DNA of 10,877 nucleotides from the NCBI GenBank assembly GCA_039809105.1, contig JBDHUJ010000040.1:1-10877 (forward strand). Direction: 5' to 3'. Below are positions 6,961 through 10,877 of this stretch, in pieces. A program made the translations under genes and the position numbers. Numbering within the stretch: position 1 is the stretch's first letter; each line of letters opens with the position of its first letter. The DNA is from JBDHUJ01 sp039809105 (GTDB lineage: Bacteria > Patescibacteriota > Saccharimonadia > Saccharimonadales > UBA4665). The notes under the pieces were generated by a model. That model was not told the origin of the DNA, ran no database searches, and worked only from the letters and a program-made list of their open reading frames with translations.

Positions 6961-6976
6961 ATGCAGTATACTGCAT
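6961..6976 (+). promoter_or_regulatory. Palindromic operator over the -10 box
   Basis: ATGCAGTATACTGCAT is a perfect 16-bp palindrome and contains the -10 box TATACT (6967-6972), 7 nt before the ATG at 6980. A protein bound here would block the promoter, so it is a plausible operator. Its core CAGTATACTG matches the NrdR-box core CWATATATWG at 8 of 10 positions, but the GC flanks differ. No good -35 box is seen. The predicted start coincides with the start codon, and no Shine-Dalgarno is present. Confidence 0.5.
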
Positions 6977-6979
6977 AGC

Positions 6980-7255
6980 ATGAAGGTGCTTGTTTTTTAC
7001 CGGCCGGATTCTGAAGATGCCCGCCCCGTTGAGGAGTTCGTGCGTAACCTGCAGCGGCAGCACGACGTCGACGACCGGCATCTGGCAGTGTACGATGTCG
7101 ATAGCCGCGAAGGCGCAGCTATGGCCACGCTGTACGATATCATGGCGCACCCGGCCTTCTTGGTGGTCGGCGATGACGGGGCGTATGTAAAGGGCTGGAC
7201 TAATGGTTCGGTGCCGATGATGGACGAAATCGTCAGCTACACCTTCACCTTCTGA
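6980..7255 (+). CDS. Small thioredoxin-fold-like protein without cysteines
   Basis: This 91-aa cytoplasmic protein has the look of a thioredoxin/glutaredoxin fold: a first strand KVLVFYRPDSED, a helix (ARPVEEFVRNLQRQ), a second strand LAVYDVDSR, then HPAFLVVGDDGAYVKGW, which resembles the cis-proline strand-loop-strand of thioredoxins, and a last helix (VPMMDEIVSY). The CxxC that should follow the first strand is replaced by DSED and there is no cysteine anywhere, so it cannot be a classical disulfide reductase. The start follows the -10 box directly and no other in-frame start fits. It sits downstream of nrdJ but beyond a strong terminator, so it is a separate unit. The family assignment is an inference from pattern, and the role is unknown. 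TGA ends it. Confidence 0.75.
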   Translation: MKVLVFYRPDSEDARPVEEFVRNLQRQHDVDDRHLAVYDVDSREGAAMATLYDIMAHPAFLVVGDDGAYVKGWTNGSVPMMDEIVSYTFTF

Positions 7256-7257
7256 AC

Positions 7258-7464
7258 GGGCTTGCGTAGAACGGCGCATTCCCGGCGTAAGTCTCCGTTC
7301 CTATAGCTTCGCGCCGGCTCGTTCTTAATCTCTAGTTACGTAACGAATCGGGCTCGGCATATAATTGCCGCTTATCGCGTCAATTATCATTCCGTCGTAT
7401 TGCTAATACGTCTCCATTCCGGTACTCATTTTTCATCCCAGACTGCACCATCCTACGCAAGCCC
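7258..7464. other. Gene-free stretch closed by a 12-bp inverted repeat
   Basis: No protein gene is supported between 7256 and the ileS leader. GGGCTTGCGTAG (7258-7269) is perfectly complementary to CTACGCAAGCCC (7453-7464). Inside are CGGCA/TGCCG (7355-7370) around a perfect TATAAT, CGTATT/AATACG (7396-7410), CCGGCG with its complement (about 7280-7316) and the palindrome GTTACGTAAC (7335-7344). This could be a small RNA of about 207 nt on either strand, or DNA-level regulatory structure. TTACGT-18-TATAAT (7336-7365) could be an additional ileS promoter. No known RNA family is recognised. Confidence 0.35.
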
Positions 7465-7476
7465 TCGCGTTACACC

Positions 7477-7505
7477 TTGAAAAAATAGCGTTCTCGCGCT
7501 ACGAT
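7477..7505 (+). promoter_or_regulatory. ileS promoter candidate
   Basis: TTGAAA (7477-7482), a 17-bp spacer and TACGAT (7500-7505) would start RNA near 7512, just in front of the first T-box helix. An upstream alternative with a perfect TATAAT (7360-7365) would make a leader about 140 nt longer. Confidence 0.5.
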
Positions 7506-7511
7506 ATAGAT

Positions 7512-7710
7512 GTAAATGCGTTGTAGCTTCGGCTACGTGAGCGGTTATCAGCCGTGAAGGCAGCGAGCAGAACAGGGAATCCTTAGTAGAACTCGACGGA
7601 ATTGGCCCGTAAGACCAAGAACTAAGTGCTAAAAGAATCACTTCTTTTGGAATCTGGATGGTACCGTCCCGATATATCGGGATTCCAGAGTCTAACAGAA
7701 GTGATTTTTC
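7512..7710 (+). promoter_or_regulatory. T-box riboswitch leader of ileS (Ile specifier)
   Basis: T-box leaders bind uncharged tRNA and raise expression of the matching synthetase. The antiterminator is textbook: TCTGGA (7653-7658), the 7-nt bulge TGGTACC (7659-7665) whose TGGT pairs with the tRNA NCCA end, a helix TCCCGA/TCGGGA (7667-7682), then TCCAGA (7684-7689). Upstream, CGG/CCG (7542-7544/7552-7554) presents a 7-nt loop TTATCAG with the isoleucine codon ATC at 7547-7549. CGAG/CTCG (7564-7567/7592-7595) encloses AGAACA and AGTAGAA, like the Stem II S-turn. AATCACTTCT (7636-7645) pairs with AGAAGTGATT (7697-7706) running into TTTTT, a likely terminator. Specifier in a terminal loop and no long Stem I resemble the ultrashort-Stem-I ileS leaders of Actinobacteria. 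A hairpin GTAGC-TTCG-GCTAC (7523-7536) precedes the specifier loop. Confidence 0.88.
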
Positions 7711-7732
7711 TATTTCAAGAAGGAGAAAATCA

Positions 7733-10732
7733 GTGAAATTCAAAGCCAGCAGCCGCCGCAAGGCTATCGAGTACGAAAAGGACTTGGTGAAGCAGTGGAA
7801 AGAAAACAAGACATTTGAAAAGTCGGTCGAAAACCGTAGCAAAGACAATGCGTATGTGTTTTATGACGGCCCACCGTTCATCACCGGCGTGCCGCACCAC
7901 GGTACGCTGCTTTCGAGCCTCATAAAGGACGCGGTGCCACGGTATTGGACTATGCGGGGCAAACGAGTGGAGCGTGTGTGGGGTTGGGATACGCATGGCC
8001 TGCCGGCAGAAAATTTTGTCGAGAAAAAACTCGGTATTACTGACCGGCATGAAATCGGAACTAAAATCAGCCTGGAAGAGTATATTAACACTGCACGTGA
8101 GAGCATGATTCAGACCGGGAACGAATGGGAAGATATCGTCGACCGCAGCGGCCGCTGGGTCGACTTTAAAGGTGCTTACAAAACGCTGGACAAAAACTAC
8201 ATGGAGAGCGTATGGTGGGCGTTCAAGGAGTTGTACGACAAGGGCAAGATTTACGAAGGGTACAAGGTGTTGATGTATGACACCAAATGGGCGACGCCGC
8301 TTTCTAAGGCCGAGGTTACGATGGACGCCGGCGCCTACCAGGTAGTGACGGATCCGAGCGTTTACGTGAAATTCAAGCTCAGCGACCAGGACGCATACCT
8401 TCTGGCGTGGACGACCACTCCCTGGACACTACCGGGCAACATCGCTCTAGCGGTCAACCCCGATATGAGCTATGTGAAAGTAAAACTGGGCGCCGAACGG
8501 TTCATTCTAGCTAAAAGTCTAGTCGGGAAGGCTCTGACCGACGAAAAACATCAGCCCCTGGAATATGTCGTGGAGCAGGAGCTGAAAGGTTCCGAACTGG
8601 TCGGGCTTACCTATGAACCGCTGCTTGGCAAGGAAATCAGTGACAGTATTCTTTTGGGCTGTAGCGCAGCCACGGAATTCACGCGACCAGGTGGTGACTT
8701 TACGGTGTACGCAGCCGACTACGTTTCTGACGACTCGGGGACGGGTGTCGTGCACCTTGCCCCAGCGTATGGCGAGGAAGACTTCGAGCTGGCAAAAACG
8801 CACGGTCTACGTATCTTGAACGTGCTTGACGACTACGGCGTTTACTGGGAGGCGGTCACGCCATATGCCGGGCTTGAGGTTTGGAGTAACAACAAAAACA
8901 TCGCCAAGGATTTGCTGGTACGTGGAGTGGTTTGGAAAATCGATTACATCCAGCACGAATACCCGCACAATCTTCGAAATGGCAACAAGATTATGTACCG
9001 GGCACACCCAAGCTGGTTCATGGATATCAACGGTCAACGGGCTGAAATGCTGGAGCTGAACAGTGAGAATATCAATTGGTTCCCGGAGCACATAAAGCAT
9101 GGCCGGTTCGAAAAGACTATTGAAAGCGCGCCGGACTGGAACCTCAGCCGCGACCGTTTCTGGGCTACGGCCATGCCGGTCTGGAAGAGCGAAGATGGCG
9201 ACGTGAAGGTCGTCGGCAGCTATGCCGAGCTCAAAGAGTTAAGCGGTGTGGAATTGGATGATTACCACCGCCCATGGGTTGACGACATCGAATTCGACTT
9301 CGAAGGCAAACACTACAAACGCATCGACAAGGTGCTGGACTGCTGGTTCGAAAGCGGCAGTATGCCGTTTGCCCAGTTCCACTATCCGTTCGAGAACAAA
9401 GAGAAGTTCGAAGCCAATTTCCCGGGCGACTTCATCGTAGAGTATGTGGGGCAGGTACGTGCTTGGTTCTACTATGTGCACGCAGTCAATGTGGGGCTGT
9501 TTGGCAAGAACGCATTCAAGAACGTTGTCGTAACCGGCAATCTGATGGGCAATGATGGCTTTAAGCTGAGTAAATCGCGCGGTAACTTTACGGACCCGAA
9601 CATCGTCATGGATACGTATTCGGTCGATGCGTGGCGTTTCCTATTGCTTTCTTGCCCGGTTGCGAAGGGCGAAGATTTCACGCTGCAGGATAAGGATGTA
9701 CAAGACGTGCAGCGCAAGCTGGCGATGGTCTGGAACATGTACGATTTCTTTACCATGTACGCTGACGTCGATAAGTGGGAGTGGGACGGCCAGGAACATT
9801 GGATGTCAGATGCCGGAAGTCAGATGCCTGAAATCGGAAATCCGGAATCGGAAATCCGGAATCCTTTGGACGTGTGGGTTGTGTCGCGTCTGCATCAGCT
9901 TCAAGCCCATGTGACCGAGCGAATGAATGCCTATGACATTCCGGGTGCGCTCGAGCTAGTGTTGCCGTTCCTAGACGATGCTAGCAACTGGTATGTGCGC
10001 CGCAGCCGCCGCCGTTTCTGGAAGAGCGGTGATGACAGCGACAAGAACGATGCGTACACGACGCTCCACTACGTCCTAGTACGTTTGAGTATGCTGCTGG
10101 CGCCATTTACGCCATTCCTGGCCGAAGAGCTGTACCAGAAGCTCACGGGCGGCGCCCAGTACCATACGGTACCGGGCGGCGAGAGCGTGCATTTGCTCGA
10201 CTGGCCGAAGGCTGGCGCTATCGACGAAGCTGTACTGGCCTCTATGGCGCAGACTCGCCAGGTGATTGAGCAAGGCCTGAGCCTGCGTATGCAGAAGAGT
10301 GAAACCGAACAGCAGGTCAAGGTCCGCCAACCGCTCAGCGAGCTCACGTACGGCGGCGAAAAGCTTTCCGAAACGCTCGAACAAATCATTGCGGAAGAAG
10401 TAAATGTGAAGAAAGTTACCCATGGCGACACGGTAAATCTAAATAAAGAAATCACCCCGGAACTCAAGCGCGAAGGGCTGATGCGCGAACTCATCCGCCA
10501 GATACAAGCCGCCCGTAAGGGCGCTGGCTTGAACGTGGACGACCGCATAGTACTGGAAGTGGCCGCCGAAGACGAAGAAGTGCTTGAAACTCTGCGCGAA
10601 CACGGCAAAACTATTCAAGCCGAAACCCTCGCGACCAGCTTTGCGCCGGTTGCCAATGGCTACGAAACCACCGCCAAAGCCGACGGTTTCAGTGTGATGA
10701 TTCGCCTCACTAAAACTCCCGGAAGCAACTAA
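7733..10732 (+). CDS. ileS: Isoleucyl-tRNA synthetase, type 2-like
   Basis: IleRS attaches isoleucine to tRNA-Ile in the cytoplasm. The GTG at 7733 is preferred because AAGGAG (7720-7725) lies 7 nt upstream and the product begins VKFKASSRRKAIEYEKDLVK. An in-frame ATG at 7658 is part of the T-box antiterminator and has no ribosome binding site. The 999-aa protein has the HIGH-region GVPHHGTLLSSLIKD (HHGT at 55-58), GWDTHGLPAE (84-93), the CP1 editing-domain segments TTTPWTLPGN (about 227) and GTGVVHLAPAYGEEDF (about 336), KLSKS (611-615) and the C-terminal TPELKREGLMREL region of the eukaryote-like type. No C-terminal zinc-binding cysteine cluster is seen. The second His of HIGH is Thr. An in-frame heptamer repeat (9805-9864) inserts about 19 unusual residues near 691-710, between the catalytic and anticodon-binding domains. 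A T-box controls it. Confidence 0.96.
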   Translation: MKFKASSRRKAIEYEKDLVKQWKENKTFEKSVENRSKDNAYVFYDGPPFITGVPHHGTLLSSLIKDAVPRYWTMRGKRVERVWGWDTHGLPAENFVEKKLGITDRHEIGTKISLEEYINTARESMIQTGNEWEDIVDRSGRWVDFKGAYKTLDKNYMESVWWAFKELYDKGKIYEGYKVLMYDTKWATPLSKAEVTMDAGAYQVVTDPSVYVKFKLSDQDAYLLAWTTTPWTLPGNIALAVNPDMSYVKVKLGAERFILAKSLVGKALTDEKHQPLEYVVEQELKGSELVGLTYEPLLGKEISDSILLGCSAATEFTRPGGDFTVYAADYVSDDSGTGVVHLAPAYGEEDFELAKTHGLRILNVLDDYGVYWEAVTPYAGLEVWSNNKNIAKDLLVRGVVWKIDYIQHEYPHNLRNGNKIMYRAHPSWFMDINGQRAEMLELNSENINWFPEHIKHGRFEKTIESAPDWNLSRDRFWATAMPVWKSEDGDVKVVGSYAELKELSGVELDDYHRPWVDDIEFDFEGKHYKRIDKVLDCWFESGSMPFAQFHYPFENKEKFEANFPGDFIVEYVGQVRAWFYYVHAVNVGLFGKNAFKNVVVTGNLMGNDGFKLSKSRGNFTDPNIVMDTYSVDAWRFLLLSCPVAKGEDFTLQDKDVQDVQRKLAMVWNMYDFFTMYADVDKWEWDGQEHWMSDAGSQMPEIGNPESEIRNPLDVWVVSRLHQLQAHVTERMNAYDIPGALELVLPFLDDASNWYVRRSRRRFWKSGDDSDKNDAYTTLHYVLVRLSMLLAPFTPFLAEELYQKLTGGAQYHTVPGGESVHLLDWPKAGAIDEAVLASMAQTRQVIEQGLSLRMQKSETEQQVKVRQPLSELTYGGEKLSETLEQIIAEEVNVKKVTHGDTVNLNKEITPELKREGLMRELIRQIQAARKGAGLNVDDRIVLEVAAEDEEVLETLREHGKTIQAETLATSFAPVANGYETTAKADGFSVMIRLTKTPGSN
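9805..9864 (+). repeat. Heptanucleotide repeat array inside ileS
   Basis: Eight 7-bp words follow one another: GTCAGAT GCCGGAA, GTCAGAT GCCTGAA, then two identical copies of ATCGGAA ATCCGGA (14-mers at 9833-9846 and 9847-9860), ending in ATCC. They encode a Ser/Pro/Glu/Asn-rich segment (SQMPEIGNPESEIRNP). It lies where IleRS proteins usually have a short surface linker before the anticodon-binding helical domain, so it is probably a tolerated insertion. Confidence 0.85.
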
Positions 10733-10808
10733 CCCGACTACCGGAACCTCATTGTCACCCCGGGTCAAGCCCCACTGCCGTTAACTTAAGCCCCGCCTCG
10801 CACAGCGC

Positions 10809-10822
10809 GTATACCGTATACT
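10809..10822 (+). promoter_or_regulatory. Promoter -10 region of the gene starting at 10851
   Basis: Two GTATAC palindromes separated by one base (10809-10814 and 10816-10821) end in the -10 box TATACT (10817-10822). Transcription from about 10829 would leave a 22-nt leader with AAAGGG (10841-10845 region) in front of the ATG at 10851. The -35 region is poor. Between the ileS stop (10732) and here no clear terminator is seen. Confidence 0.45.
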
Positions 10823-10850
10823 ATGGGGATAACGTAACAAAAAGGGCTTC

Positions 10851-10877
10851 ATGAAAAAAAACAGCACTCATGCTCAA
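10851..10877 (+). CDS. Start of an unidentified gene, cut by the window edge
   Basis: Nine codons are visible, MKKNSTHAQ, open to the end of the window. Support for a real start is the AAAAAGGG ribosome binding site 6 nt upstream and a TATACT promoter about 28 nt before the ATG. The Lys-Lys start would suit a secreted or membrane protein, but too little is present to say. Confidence 0.5.

Noticed and set aside
7253..7255. Read-through of TGA as glycine (Gracilibacteria code)
   Set aside because: The product is complete at this codon, the frame beyond has no homology-like features, and no gene in the window contains an internal TGA.
7453..7848. 131-aa minus-strand frame across the ileS leader
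   Set aside because: It overlaps the T-box and the ileS start, and its composition is not protein-like.
1..10877. CRISPR array, tRNA/rRNA genes, insertion sequences, inteins or group I introns
   Set aside because: No regularly spaced direct repeats with spacers, no cloverleaf with a CCA end, no transposase frame, and all core genes are uninterrupted.

Overview
The window looks like chromosomal DNA of a Patescibacteria/CPR bacterium, most likely a Saccharibacteria (TM7)-like organism. This is inferred from gene content and protein character, not from a marker search. The signs are a compact single-strand layout of core genes, both FtsA and FtsZ, a long class II (adenosylcobalamin-dependent) ribonucleotide reductase with a TSCPD domain, and an eukaryote-like (type 2) isoleucyl-tRNA synthetase. 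UGA acts as a normal stop (the small gene ends in TGA), which argues against the UGA=Gly lineages (Gracilibacteria, Absconditabacteria). All confidently called genes are on the + strand.

Layout: (1) 1-211, a perfect 13-bp hairpin terminator and an AT-rich promoter region. (2) ftsA 212-1447 and ftsZ 1633-2952, the cell-division pair, each with its own TATACT -10 box. (3) 2953-3333, a promoter with a possible NrdR box, then a long structured RNA closed by an 18-bp helix, ending just before the nrdR ribosome binding site. (4) nrdR 3334-3822, a second hairpin-rich leader, and nrdJ 4041-6827, closed by a very strong terminator. (5) A heptamer-based inverted repeat and a 16-bp palindrome over the -10 box of a small, cysteine-free thioredoxin-like gene, 6980-7255. 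(6) A gene-free stretch of about 220 bp bounded by a 12-bp inverted repeat. (7) A T-box riboswitch (7512-7710) with Ile specifier ATC and a very short Stem I, controlling ileS (GTG start at 7733, end 10732). (8) The start of a further gene at 10851.

How the parts fit: FtsA anchors FtsZ to the membrane. NrdR senses nucleotide state and represses reductase genes, and NrdJ makes deoxyribonucleotides, so division and dNTP supply sit side by side. IleRS charges tRNA-Ile and its leader reads uncharged tRNA-Ile.

Most noteworthy are the T-box in this apparent lineage, the unassigned structured RNA before nrdR, two apparently leaderless genes, the recurrent GTATACT promoter word, and a heptanucleotide repeat array inside the ileS coding region.
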